A DNA stretch of 64,000 bases, from assembly GCF_032452875.1 (NCBI RefSeq), contig NC_083869.1, forward strand, positions 79,230,501 to 79,294,500. The letters are read 5' to 3'. The notes under the pieces were generated by a model. The model was not told where the DNA came from, searched no databases, and saw only the letters and a list, made by a program, of their open reading frames with translations. This stretch comes from Bos javanicus. Its lineage: Eukaryota > Chordata > Mammalia > Artiodactyla > Bovidae. The stretch's first letter is position 1. Each line of letters starts with the position of its first letter. This document shows positions 23,221-35,029 of this stretch, one piece after another. The position numbers were made by a program, and so were the translations under genes.

Positions 23221-26200
23221 TCCAGCTCAGCAGAGATTGCATGTACATTTAGTCCCCCACAGATTCATTTCCACAAGGAGGGTGTGTCATGCTGAATCCA
23301 GGCTGCCTCTCCACCCCATTTCCACTACTTATTGGATGGTGGTGGTAGATGACAATGACAAAAGCATCATTCACCTGGAGGCCTAAGACCCTTTGTGTGG
23401 CTGATGGGGTTTGTGTAATCAGAGTCCACTTGAAGACCCAAAGCTTCATGCACAAATTCCCAGGACTAGGGCCTCATAGGCAGGAACAGACCCCACCGCT
23501 TTGGTTTCCTTTCCTGACTGAAGCCTCTAATCCTACTTTGCAAAGCCCTCAGCCATGTGCATCAAATGATCATAGGGAAGAGTCCCTCCCCTATTGATGA
23601 GCAAGTCTGTGCATTCTGCTTTTTGTGTAGAGCCTGTGTTCCCAATACCTCTTGTGCATAAAAGGACACAGGCCAGGGGATGTCTCTCTGCTCCAGGAGC
23701 CTTAACTGGGAAGACTTGAGTAGCTAGGGTACAGAATCATCCAGGGATGTCTTTACTCACAATTTGGTATCTGAGCTGACATGACCCAGAAAGTGGATTC
23801 AGCTGGCAGTTTCCACCGGGCACCCACAGATGACTTCTTCATATGGTGTGGGCTTCTCCCAGCCTGATGATTGTATTTCAAGAAGGACCAATCCAAGTAA
23901 GAGAGTGAGCTTTCCAGTAGAACCATCAAAAGCTCTGTGGCCCTTTGTGAAACTAGCCAAGGAAGTCCTAAAGAATCACTTTTTAATGTATTCCATTCAT
24001 GACAAGCAAGTCATTAAGTCCATCCAGACCAGATCAAAGAAAGGGATAGCCCCATCAGTGGTTTTGGTGAGGGAGTGACCAGTTCCCACTGCCCAAGAGT
24101 CTATGGATAGGAGATACAGTCCTCCTTTCTTTGGAAAAATGTCCTGGAAAAGAGGAAGTGTGATAAGTAAGATTCAGGGACTGAACACATTCTGGCAGAG
24201 AAGGATGTCAGTCAGTCTGGGCAGGAGGCCCCCTTGGTCCTTCAGAGATGTCCAGTGTTCCAGGCAGTGGTACATGCTCCCTACTTCAGGTGTAATCACA
24301 ACATCCCCAGGTAGCCAGCTCCCCAGAGAAGAGATGTGCTAGTCCGCAGCCTAGCCAAGGGCCCTGGTCTGTCCCAAGCAAACACCAAAAACCGAGGGAC
24401 ATCCCAGTGTAGGGTGGATGCATCCCATGCTTGTCTCTTTTTCTGTCCTCCAGGGGAAACAAATGCTTCACTTGGGAACTGGAGCCTGGTTTCGTCAAGA
24501 CAACCTTTGACCAGTATAAAGGCAGCCATCCTCTCTCTCTGTCACATCAACCTCAGATTTCAGACCTGTCTCCATGACTCCTGGGAAGGTCCCTCACTTT
24601 TGCAAAGAATATCAGGAGAAAGAATGTACTGGAAGGAACCAAGAAGGGAGATGAGCAAGCTTGCTTCAAGGGCTGCTGCACATCTCCATCAGGATGGAGC
24701 AACTGATAGTAGAATCACCCCAGAGCTTTAGGACATTCTGCTTTGGACTTGAAGCTGAATGAGAGAAGCCATCCTCCCTTCTTCTGCAGGGTAATGGGTT
24801 GAGTCCAGGATCTCATAAGGGCAATTTTAGAGCATCCAAAATGGGGAAGAAGAAGCTGAGATTAAGGTGTGTGGAGAGTGGCATTGTGGGGGTGAGTCGC
24901 CTCCACAGAGGAGAGCAGAGACATCTTCAGTCAGCTGCATGAACTGTGCTCAGAAGACTGCCCAAACCTCTGACAGCAAGAAAGACAAGACCTTGCAAAA
25001 AGGAGATAACCTGAAGAAATGTTATTACGATTGTGATCCTATATTTCAAACCAGGCTGGTAATGTCTAAGAGGAACACAGGCTATACTAGATTTTAATAT
25101 TTAAAATCAACATCAGAAAAGTATATCACAATTTGGCATGTAACTAATTACCAATTGGAAAACACAAGCATGGCCATCACAGGGATCAGAGGATGTGGAA
25201 ATACTGTGGGATAGAGAAACCTGAGTAGTCTTCATGGATGCAAGGTCACCCACCAAATGAAAAACTTAAGAGATGGGAGTGTGGAGTGGCACGCTCTGGT
25301 CTGAAAGGCAGAAACCTCACCAGTTCCACTCTGGGTCTCATCTCACTCCTCCTAGGAGGAACAAATAGGCCACATTGAGTCCTGTTTAGGGCCATGCCTA
25401 TACATAGCTCTGCATGATTCTCTAGACACAGTAAGGAGGTGGCCAGGAGCTCTTTGTCTTGCAGACCTTCTGACCATGGCCCCTGACTACAGACAGAACT
25501 TCTCTGTCCAGCAGCAGGGGTGGGTGGAAGAGTGCCCTAGAGCTGTCTGACCTTGCCTCCTTGAATACTGAAGGCTTCAGCCTTTCCCAGAAGAAGCATT
25601 TCACTTTAAATTCCTCCCAATTCCAGTCAAAATTCTTTTGATGATCATTAAAATTACATGAGTGGCTTCATGCAACTTTAATGTTCTCTACCAACAAATT
25701 TTACAAGAGAAATCCCCCCAGGCATCCCCATTGATCATTTTAAGTAGATACAACAAAGCATTTCAAGACATGACTTTTAACCAGAAAGAAAATGAAATGA
25801 ATATTTCATTTATGATGGGTCATCTGGTGAGGAATTTTTTATAATTTTTTCATTAAAAAATCAAACAGCTAAATCTAACCTCTTATAAAGGTACTAACCA
25901 AGAAGAAACTAACCTCTTAGATTTATAAAATATTCTTTCAATCAAGGTTCCTTGTAACAAGTGGACAGAATTTACAAGTCAATAACCTCTAAGACAGTTT
26001 TGCCAGCCAAGTGAGTTGATTTGGTCATGTACTTTGCAAAGACAGATGCTCTTGTAATGTTCTACTTGTCCCTAGACCTGTCACTGCTACTACTCTAATA
26101 TCCCCACAACTCAGCAATAAGGAATCAAAAGTTTCTGTCTGGAATTTGAGAACCTCTCAGAAGAGTACAAGAGACACCAGAAGTTTTACATAAAGCCTGG

Positions 26201-26670
26201 ATCTGGGTTAATTCAAGCCAGAATGTTAATGAGTATTAACGACTTTATGTGCTGTTGTTGGACATAAAGAATCTGGATGGCCTCTGTCCCTGGTTTGTGG
26301 GAGGTAACTTTTACATCCTTGGAATTTCTGAGTGATAAGAGTGTCTTTGCTACTTAGGGTGGATTTATTGCTGGCTTTATACTAATGAGATGATTCAGGA
26401 TAGGGGCTGGCCAGTCCGAAAGACTAACCACATGTTTAGAGGGTTGGGACTTTGGGCCATATGAGATCAGCCTGGCCTCCAGAGAGGGCAGATGGAGATT
26501 GAGTTCAATCATGTCAGCAACATGCCTACATAAGGAAACTCCCCAAAACACTCTAGACTCTGAGGCTTGGGTGAACTTCCTGGGTAATGATACAAATCAA
26601 TGTACCAGGATGGCTCATCCTGAGGACACAAAAGCTTCAAGTTGGGCTTTTCCTTATGTGTCTCTCCATT
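23221..26670. other. 3.4 kb of low-repeat intergenic DNA
   Basis: The largest stretch without a clear transposon. Open frames reach 131 codons (24,336-24,731, +) but show no domain, no signal peptide and no conserved pattern, and shadow frames overlap them. Nothing else identified. Confidence 0.45.
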
Positions 26671-26676
26671 TGGCTG

Positions 26677-26924
26677 CTCTTGGTAATGCATGCATGTGTG
26701 CTAAGTCATTTCAGTCATGTCCGACTTTATACGAGCCCATGGACTAGCCCACCAGGCTCCTCTGTCCTTGGGATTTTCCAAGCCAGGATACTGGAGTGGA
26801 TTGCCATGCCCTCCTCAAGGGGATCTTCCCAACCCAGGGATCAAACCCACCTCTCTTATGTTTCCTGCATTGGCAGGCAGGTTCTTTACCACTAGCACCA
26901 CCTGGGCAGCCCACTCTTGGTAAT
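26677..26924 (-). mobile_element. Bov-tA SINE with 11-bp target-site duplication
   Basis: Minus-strand Bov-tA with the tRNA-like head at the right (CTTTACCACTAGCACCACCT) and tail at the left (GTGCTAAGTCATTTCAGTCA). CTCTTGGTAAT at 26,677-26,687 is repeated exactly at 26,914-26,924. The tRNA-like head is SINE-derived, not a tRNA gene. Confidence 0.93.
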
Positions 26925-27337
26925 AAAATTGTAATCATAAGTATAGTACTTTTATGAGTTTTGAAAACTTTTCTAGTGAATTATCAAAGCTGAGGTGGTA
27001 CTGGAAACCCTCATATTTATAGTTAATTGGTCAGATGTGAAGGTGACCTGGCAGCCTTGCCTCCTCCATGCACACAAAGCCCCCATCCCCCTCCACTGTC
27101 TGAAGCAAGAGTAGTGAAGGACAGTGCCCTAACCTATGAAGCGCGCAGTAACTCTGGGCAGTTAGCATCAGGACTGCATTGCAGTTGTGCCTCCAACTAA
27201 GTTATATTCACATTATAGAGTTCTGGAGAGACAAAATATCCTAACCCAAATTGGTGACTAGTTGTGTGAAGAGGAGTATTGGTGACACAGGGTAGATGGT
27301 TGGGGTTTAGAGATGAGGTAATAATGTTGAAAACTGA

Positions 27338-27512
27338 GCCTCTGTACATTGGTGCCAAATCAGATCTCAGAGACAGAATTATGGATTAAGTAGAAAAAAT
27401 AGCTTTATTACTTTGCTAGGCAAAAGTAACACAGAGGGCTTCTGCTCTTAAGACTGTAGTCTCCTAATCCAAGGATTTGGTGATGATGCCAAAAGCTCAG
27501 CTTCTCTGTTCA
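27338..27512 (-). mobile_element. Partial LTR-like sequence
   Basis: On the minus strand this reads like the R/U5 part of a retroviral LTR: AATAAAGCTATTTTTTCTAC (a poly-A signal), then CTGTCTCTGAGATCTGATTT and GGCACCAATG. It is cut off on one side by the BovB that follows. Fragment only, no genes. Confidence 0.4.
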
Positions 27513-27515
27513 GTA

Positions 27516-30500
27516 AAGTTTAGTTCAGTTGCTCAGTCGTGTCTGACTCTTTGTCACCCCATGGACATGCCACCCCCTGGCAGCATGCCAGGCCTCCTTG
27601 TTCATAACCAACTCCTGGAGTTCTCTTAAATTCATGTCCACTGAGTCAGTGATGCCATCCAACCATCTCATCCTCTGTCATCCCCTTCTCCTCCCGCCTT
27701 CAATCTTTCCCAGCATCAGGGTCTTTTCAAATGAGTCAGCTTTTTCCACCAGGTGGCCAAAATTTGAGTTTCAGCTTCAATACCAGTCCTTCCAATGAAT
27801 ACTTAGGACTGGTTTCCTTTAGGATGGACTGGTTACATCTCCTTGAAGTCCAAGGTACTCTCAAGAGTCTCCTCCAACACCAGTTCAAAAGCATTAATTC
27901 TTCAGTGCTCAGCTTTCTTTATAGTCCAACTCTCACATCCATACATGACTCCTGGAAAACCATAGCTTTGACCTTTGTTGGCAAATTAATGTCTCTGCTT
28001 TTTAATATGCTTTCTAGGTTGGTTATAACATTTCTTCCAAGGAGTAACCATCTTTTAATTTCATGGATGCAGTCACCATCTGCAGTGATTTTGGAGCCCA
28101 AAAAACAGTCTGCCACTGTTTCTTCATCTACTTGCCATGAAGTGGTGGGACCAGATGCCATGATGTTTGTTTTCTGAATGTTGAGCTTTAAGCCAACTTT
28201 TTCACTCTCCTCTTTCACTTTCATCAAGAAGCTCTTTAGTTCTTCACTTTCTGCCATAAGGGTGGTGTCATCTCCATATCTGAGGTTATTGATATTTCTC
28301 TCAGCAATCTTGATTCCAGCTTGTGTTTCATCCAGCCCAGCATTTTTCATGATGTACTCTGCATAAAAGTTAAATAAGCATGGTGACAATATATAGCCTT
28401 GACGTACTCCTTTTCCTATTTGGAACCAGTCTGTTGTTCCATGTCCATTTACAATTGTTACTTCCTGACCTGCATACAGATTTCTCAGGAGGCAGGTGGT
28501 CTGGTAATTCCATCTCTTGAAGAATTTTCCACAGTTTATTGTGATCCACACAGTCAAAGGCTTTGGTGTAGTCAATTAAAAAGAAATAGATGTTTTACTG
28601 GAACTCTTTTGCTTTTTCGATGATTCAATGGATATTGGCAATTTGATCTCTGGTTCCTCTGCCTTTTCTAAAACCAGCTTGAACATCTGGAAGTTCATGG
28701 TTCATGTATTGTGGAAGCCTGGCTTGGAGAATTTTGAGCATTACTTTACTAGTGTGTGAGATGAGTGCAATTGTGCGGTAGTTTGAGCATTCTTTGGCAT
28801 TACCTTTCTTTGGGATTGGAATGAAAACTGACCTTTTCCAGTCCTGTGGCCACTGCTGAGTTTTCCAAATTTGCTGGCATATTGAGTGCAGCACTTTCAC
28901 AGCATCATCCTTTAGGTTTTGAAATAGCTCAACTGGATTCTATCACCTCCACTAGCTTTGTTCACAGTGATGCTTCCTAAGGCCCACTTGACTTCACATT
29001 CCAGGATGTCTGGATCTAAGTGACTGATCACACCACCGTGATTATCTTGGTCGTGAAGACGTGTGTTGTATAGTTCTTCTGTGTATTCTTGCCACCTTTT
29101 CTTAATATCTTCTGCCTCTGTTAGGTCCATGCCATTTCTGTCTTTTATTGAGTCCATCTTTGCATGAAATATTCCCTTGGTATCTCTAATTTTATTGACG
29201 AGATCTCTAGCCTTTTCCATTCTATTGTTTTCCTCTGTTTCTTTGCATTGATTGCTGAGGAAGGCTTTCTAATCTCTCCTTGCTATTCTTGGAACTCTGC
29301 ATTCAAACGGGTATATCTTTCCTTTCCTCCTTTGCTTTTTGCTTCTCTTCTTTTCACAGCTATTTGTAAGGCCTCCTCAGACAAGCATTTTGCTTTTTTG
29401 CATTTCTTTTCCATGGGGATGGTCTTGATCCCTGTCTCCTGTACAATGTTGCGAACCTCTGTCCATAGTTCATCAGGGACTCAGTCTATCAGATCTAGTC
29501 CCTTAAATCTATTTCTCACTTCCACTGTATAATTGTTAGGGATTGGATTTAGGTCATACCTGAATGGCCTAATGGTTTTCCTATTTTCTTCAATTGAAGT
29601 CTGAATTTGGCAATAAGGAGTTCATGATCTGAGCCACTGTCAGCACCCAGTCTCGTTTTGCTGACTGTATAGAGCTTCTCCATCTTTGGCTACAAAGAAT
29701 ATAATCAATCTGATTTCGGTGTTGACCATGTGGTGAAGTCCATGTGTAGAGTCTTCTCTTGTGTTGTTGGAAGAGGATGTTTGCTATGATCAGTGCATTT
29801 TCTTGGCAAAAGTCTATTAATCTTTGCCCTGCTTCATTCCGTATTCCAAGGCCAAATTTGCCTGTTACTCCAGGTGTTTTTTGACTTCCTCCTTTTGCAT
29901 TCCAGTCCCCTATAATGATAAGGACATCTTTTTGGGGTGTTAGTTCTAGAAAGTCTTGTAGATTTCATATAACCATTCAATTTCAGCTTCTTCAGCATTA
30001 CTGGTTGGGGCATAGACTTGGATTACTGTGATATTGAATGGTTTGCCTTGGAACCAAACAAAGATCATTCTGTCATTTTTGAGTTTGCACCCAAGTACTG
30101 CATTTCAGATTCTTGTTGACTATGATGGCTATTCCTTTTCTTCTAAGGGATTCTTACTGGGGTCCAGCCCCGGCTGATCCGGGGTATTCGAAGGGGAGAC
30201 GGCTTCGGCGAGGATCAGGATACAATAGCTTCAATTAGATATTAATTAGAGACGTAAAGAGTAATAGAATGAGGATAGCTCAGTAGGAAAATTCAGTGGA
30301 GAAAAGAGGCTGAGTAGCTTGGTTTATGTGGGAGACCAATGAAACTTCAAGACAAGAAGTTTGCACCACTTACGTAGGCCGCAGGCGTCCTTCCATTCTC
30401 CCGAAGGAGAGGAGACACTGAGGCCTCCCCGGTCAGATCTTAGAAGCCCAGGCAAAATTAATAAGCTTTGTGGGTTCCGCGCTCCAGATGGAGACTCAGC

Positions 30501-31493
30501 CAGAGTTTAAGAGAGAGAGAGACATGGGGAGACCAGTATTTTGAGGAACTGATCCCAATTCTTTATTTTCCAGAGTCTGTTATTATACACTGAGATGTTA
30601 TACAAAAGTCACGCAGGGACAGCAGTCCTGACTTTTATTAAAGTCAGGTGCTTCATACAAATGTATACCGAGGTCTTAGGGGTGTTACATCATCTTCTGG
30701 CCAGGGGGGCCTGCTGACAATTTATGACCCTCTCCTTGTGACAGCGGTCAGTCAACACTTATTTCTCCAGGGGTGATTATTCTTAAAACAGACACCACTC
30801 AAATAAAGTTACATTCCTATAGGGTGAGGGTGTAGTGGGTTTTAGTTAAGGAAAGAATTTACTCGGCCTAAGGTCTAACGTGATTTATACCAAAGGTTAA
30901 TACTTATTTCTTCTATATATTCATTAATGTGTATAAGGGCAGGGGATGTGGAGACTTAGCAGTAAACATTGGCTCAACAAATGAAAAACCCTTCACCAAT
31001 ACAATTTCTAATCAGCCCACTATACTTGTACTAATAATTTTCTAACTTCTCTAAAGAACCTGTTTTTAGAAGGTTTAAAGCATCTCGTTCCTCTCACGGT
31101 TGGGAGGCTGTGAGCAATCTGGACAAGCCTGTCAGGCAGGCTAGAGAACCTTCAGAGGAGTTTGTAAGTTGAAACACTCCTGTCATGCCCAGGAATTATT
31201 ATTAACTGGAGCTCTAAGTTAACTCCTTCTCCAAAAGAGGTGGTGGGGGACAGCCCCCATAAAGTCAGAGGTGTAGGTGAGAGCACAAAGTAGTAAAGTA
31301 GGCAGGCTCTGGTTATGGGGGCAGATGCTCAAGGATTTCCAGGGGGACTCCTGAGGCTCGATCCCGCCTTTGTGTATGTCAAGCCTCCTTCCTCATGACC
31401 TTTGCCATGGGCGGAGTGCATCACGCTGGCCCCCAACAGATTCTTGCCCACAGTAGTAGATATAATGGTCATCTGAGTGAAATTCACCCATTC
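27516..31493 (-). mobile_element. BovB LINE, minus strand, split by an LTR
   Basis: The 3' end lies at about 27,516 (TTTAGTTCAGTTGCTCAGTC). Minus-strand frames give ORF2: the RT catalytic region with NINNLRYGDDTTLMAES (about 28,260-28,300), HSICQQIWKTQQWPQDW (about 28,850), TRDQIANI (about 28,640) and the endonuclease side up to 31,493. The copy is 5'-truncated within the endonuclease. It is split at 30,155-31,438 by a solo LTR; without it the BovB is about 2.7 kb. Frames are broken throughout. Confidence 0.93.
30155..31438 (-). mobile_element. Solo LTR of an ERV2/ERVK-type endogenous retrovirus, 6-bp TSD
   Basis: On the minus strand the element begins TGTTGGGGGCCAGCG and ends GGGGCTGGACCCCAGTA, 1,284 bp. 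GATTCT flanks it on both sides (30,149-30,154 and 31,439-31,444), and the interrupted BovB text joins up exactly when it and one copy are left out. A 6-bp duplication and this LTR start fit bovine ERV2/ERVK LTRs (BTLTR1-like, from memory). There is no gag, pol or env: a solo LTR left by recombination. Not a protein-coding sequence. Confidence 0.88.
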
Positions 31494-31564
31494 GAGCTTC
31501 TCTGTGCTCAGTGCCAAATCAAAATTCAGAGACAGAGTTTTGGGTGGGCAGCTGCGACCGGCGC

Positions 31565-31950
31565 ACTAAGCACAGCCAAGAGGAGTTACCCCATGTCCGA
31601 GGTCAGGGGCAGAAGCCGAGAGGACCCCATGCCTGAAGGTCGGTGGCCAAGAGAGTTACCCCACGTCCGAGGTCAGAGGCAGCGGCCAAGAGTGCCAGGC
31701 TGCGACGGCACAGGAATGGCTGAGAGGAGCTACCCCAAGTCCAAGATTCAGGGCGGCAGCCAAGAGGAGCAACCCCACGTCCAAGGAGCCATGGCTGCGC
31801 AGGTGCAAGAGGGCCTAGAGGAGCTATCCCCGTTGAAGGTCAGGAAGGGCGGAGGTGAGGAGATATCCCTCGTCCAAGGTAAGGAGCAGCAGCTGCACTT
31901 TTCTGGAGCAGCCGTGAAGAGATACCCCATGCCCAAGGTAAGAGAAAGTA
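31565..31950 (+). repeat. BovB 5' GC-rich tandem repeats
   Basis: Degenerate units around GAGGAGTTACCCCATGTCCG AGGTCAGGGGCAG-like text repeat at least five times (near 31,578, 31,638, 31,717, 31,760, 31,815), ending with the related GAAGAGATACCCCATGCCCA at about 31,917. A 322-codon frame (31,395-32,363) runs through them because the unit lacks stops in that phase. Probably the 5'UTR/promoter of BovB. Confidence 0.75.
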
Positions 31951-32408
31951 AGACGGTAGCTGTTGCAAGAGGGCATCAGAGGGCAGACACACTGAAACCA
32001 CACACACAGAAAATTAATCAATTTAATCACACTAGGACCACAGCCTTGTCTAAATCAATGAAACTTAGCCATGCCTGTGAGGCAACCCAAGACGGGCGGG
32101 TCATGGTGGAGAGATCTGACAGAATGTGGTCCACTGGAGAAGGGAATGGCAAACCACTTCAGTATTCTTGCCTTGAGAACCCCATGAACAGTATGAAAAG
32201 GCAAAATGATAGGATACTGAAAGAGGAACTCCCCAGATCAGTAGGTGCCCAATATGCTACTGGAGATCAGTGGAGAAATAACTCCAGAAAGAATGAAGGG
32301 ATGGAGCCAAAGCAAAAACAATACCCAGCTGTGGATGTGACTGGTGATAGAAGCAAGGTCTGATGCGGTAAAGAGCAATATTGAATGGGAACCTGAAATG
32401 TCAGGTCC

Positions 32409-33111
32409 ATGAATCAAGGCAAATTGGAAGTGGTCAAACAAGAGATGGCAAGAGTGAATGTCGACATTCTAGGAATCAGCGAACTGAAATGGACTGGAAT
32501 GGGTGAGTTTAACTCAGATGACCATTATATCTACTACTGTGGGCAGGAATCCCTCAGAAGAAATGGAGTAGCCATCATGGTCAACAAAAGAGTCCGAAAT
32601 GCAGTGCTTGGATGCAATCTCAAAAACGACAGAATGATCTCTGTTCGTTTCCAAGGCAAACTATTCAGTATCACAGTAATCCAAGTCTATGCCCCAACCA
32701 GTAATGCTGAAGAAGCTGAAATTGAGTGGTTATATGAAATCTACAAGACTTTCTAGAACTAACACCCCAAAAGATGTCTTTTTCATTATAGGGGACTGGA
32801 ATGCAAAAGGAGGAAGTCAAGAAACACCTGGAGTAACAGGCAAATTTGGCCTTGGAATACGGAATGAAGCAGGGCAAAGATTAATAGACTTTTGCCAAGA
32901 AAATGCACTGGTCATAGCAAACACCCTCTTCCAACAACACAAGAGAAGACTCTACACATGGACATCACCAGATGGTCAACACCGAAATCAGATTGATTAT
33001 ATTCTTTGTAGCCAAAGATGGAGAAGCTCTATACAGTCAGCAAAACGAGACTGGGTGCTGACTGTGGCTCAGATCATGAACTCCTTATTGCCAAATTCAG
33101 ACTTCAGTTGA
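32409..33111 (+). pseudogene. BovB ORF2 apurinic-type endonuclease remnant
   Basis: First part 32,409-32,756 (start MNQGKLEVVKQEMARVNVDI, then ILGISELKWTGMGEF and VIQVYAPTSNAEEAE), then after a frameshift near 32,740 a second part to 33,111 (IIGDWNAKGGSQETPG, NQIDYILCSQRWRSS). These are the ordered motifs of the endonuclease/exonuclease/phosphatase fold that nicks target DNA for BovB. The expected AKVG after GDWN reads AKGG. The SDH-type final motif has decayed (TVAQIMNSLL where 'DCGSDHELL' is the family pattern). Not functional. Confidence 0.9.
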
Positions 33112-33175
33112 ATAAAGTAGGAAAACCACTAGGCCATTCAGGTATGACCTAAATCAAATTCCTTATGATTATACA

Positions 33176-35029
33176 GTGGAAGTGAGAAATAGATTTAAGG
33201 ACCTAGATCTGATAGATGGAGTGCCTGATGAACTATGGACTGAGCTTTGTGACATTGTACAGGAGACAGGGATCAAGACCATCCCCATGGAAAAGAAATG
33301 CAAAAAAGCAAAATGCTTGTCTGAGGAGGCCTTACAAATAGCTGTGAAAAGAAGAGAAGCAAAAAGCAAAGGAGAAAAGGAAAGATATAAGCATCTGAAA
33401 GCAGAGTTCCAAAGGATAGCAAGAAGAGGTAAGAAAGCCTTCCTCAGCGATCAATGCAAAGAAATAGAGGAAAACAACAGAATGGGAAAGACTAGAGATC
33501 TCTTCAAGAAAACTAGAGATACCAAGGGAACATTTCATGCAAAGATGGGCTCGATAAAGGACAGAAATGGCATGGACCTAACAAGCAGAAGATATTAAGA
33601 AGAGATGGCAAGAATACACAGAAGAACTGTACAAAAAAGATTTTCACGACCCAGATAATCACGATGGTGTGATCACTCATCTAGAGCCAGACATCCTGGA
33701 TTGTGAAGTCAAGTGGGCCTTAGAAAGCATCACTACGAACAAAGCTAGTGGAGGTGATGGAATTCCAGTTGAGCTATTCCAAATCCTGAAAGATGATGCT
33801 GTCAAAGTGCTGCACTCAATATGCCAGCAAATTTGGAAAACTCAGCAGTGGCCACAGGACTGGAAAAGGTCAGTTTTCATTCCAATCCCAAAGAAAGGCA
33901 ATGCCAAAGAATGCTCAAACTACCGCACAATTGCACTCATCTCACATGCTAGTAAAGTAATGCTCAAAATTCTCCAAGCCAGGCTTCAGCAATATGTGAA
34001 CCGTGAACTTCCAGATGTTCAAGCTGGTTTTAGAAAAGGCAGAGGAACCAGAGATCAAATTGCCAACATCCGCTGAATCATGGAAAAAGCAAGAGAGTTC
34101 CAGAAAAACATCTATTTCTGCTTTCTTGACTATGCCAAAGCCTTTGACTGTGTGGATCACAATAAACTGTGGAAAATTCTTCAAGAGATGGGAATACCAG
34201 ACCACCTGACCTGCCTCTTGAGAAATCTGTATGCAGGTCAGGAAGCAACAGTTAGAACTGGACATGGAACAACAGACTGGTTCCAAATAGGAAAAGGAGT
34301 ACCTCAAGGCTGTAGATTGTCACCTTGCTTATTTAACTTATACGCAGAGTACATCATGAGAAACGCTGGGCTGGAAGAAGCACAAGCTGGAATCAAGATT
34401 GCCGGGAGAAATATCAATAACCTCAGATATGACGATGACACCACCCTTATGGCAGAAAGTGAAGAAGAACTAAAAAGCTTCTTGATGAAAGTTAAAGTAG
34501 AAAAAAAAAAAAGAAAGAAAGAAAGAAAGTTAAAGTAGAGAGTGAAAAAGTTGGCTTAAAGCTCAACATTCAGAAAAAGAAGATAATGGCATCCGGTCCC
34601 ACCACTTCATGGCAAATAGATGGGGAAACAGTGGAAACAGTGTCAGACTTTATTTTGGGAGGCTCCAAAATCACTGCAGATGGTGACTGCAGCCATGAAA
34701 TTAAAAGACGCTTACTCCTTGGAAGGAAAGTTATGACCAACCTAGATAGCATATTCAAAAGCAGAGATACTACTTTGCCAACAAAGGTCCGTCTAGTCAA
34801 GGCTATGGTTTTTCCTGTGGTCATGTATGGATGTGAGAGTTGGACTGTGAAGAAAGCTGAGCGCCGAAGAATTGATGCTTTTGAACTGTGGTGTTGGAGA
34901 AGACTCTTGAGAGTCCCTTGGATGGCAAGAAGATCCAACCAGTCCATTCTGAAGGAGATCAGCCCTAGGATTTCTTTGGAAGGAATGATGCTAAAGCTGA
35001 AACTCCAATACTTTGGCCACCTCATGTGA
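33176..35029 (+). pseudogene. BovB ORF2 reverse transcriptase and C-terminal remnant
   Basis: Frames 33,176-33,598, 33,669-34,076, 34,080-34,538 and 34,586-35,029 are successive parts of RTE reverse transcriptase: QQWPQDWKRSVFIPIPKK (about 33,845), LPDVQAGFRKGRGTRDQ (about 34,010), FLDYAKAFDCVDHNKLWK (about 34,120), and the catalytic region NINNLRYDDDTTLMAES (about 34,410-34,460), where family members here have YADD or YGDD. Then come the C-terminal motifs (ITADGDCSHEIKRRLLLGR, CESWTVKKAERRRIDAFE). Breaks: a 2-nt deletion near 33,583 (ACAAGCAG where ACAGAAGCAG is expected), TGA at 34,074, and a microsatellite insertion at 34,501. Confidence 0.92.
34491..34538 (+). repeat. A-run/(GAAA)n microsatellite between 10-bp direct repeats
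   Basis: GTTAAAGTAG occurs at 34,491-34,500 and again at 34,529-34,538, separated by an A-run followed by four GAAA units. Other BovB copies have one continuous frame here, so the 38 bp were added in this copy. Confidence 0.9.

Noticed and set aside
24336..24731. 131-codon plus-strand frame as a new gene
   Set aside because: No domain, no splice or start support, and overlapping frames on the other strand; chance frame in GC-rich DNA.
26870..26910. tRNA-like sequences at SINE heads as tRNA genes
   Set aside because: They belong to Bov-tA SINEs with target duplications and lack a proper cloverleaf end.
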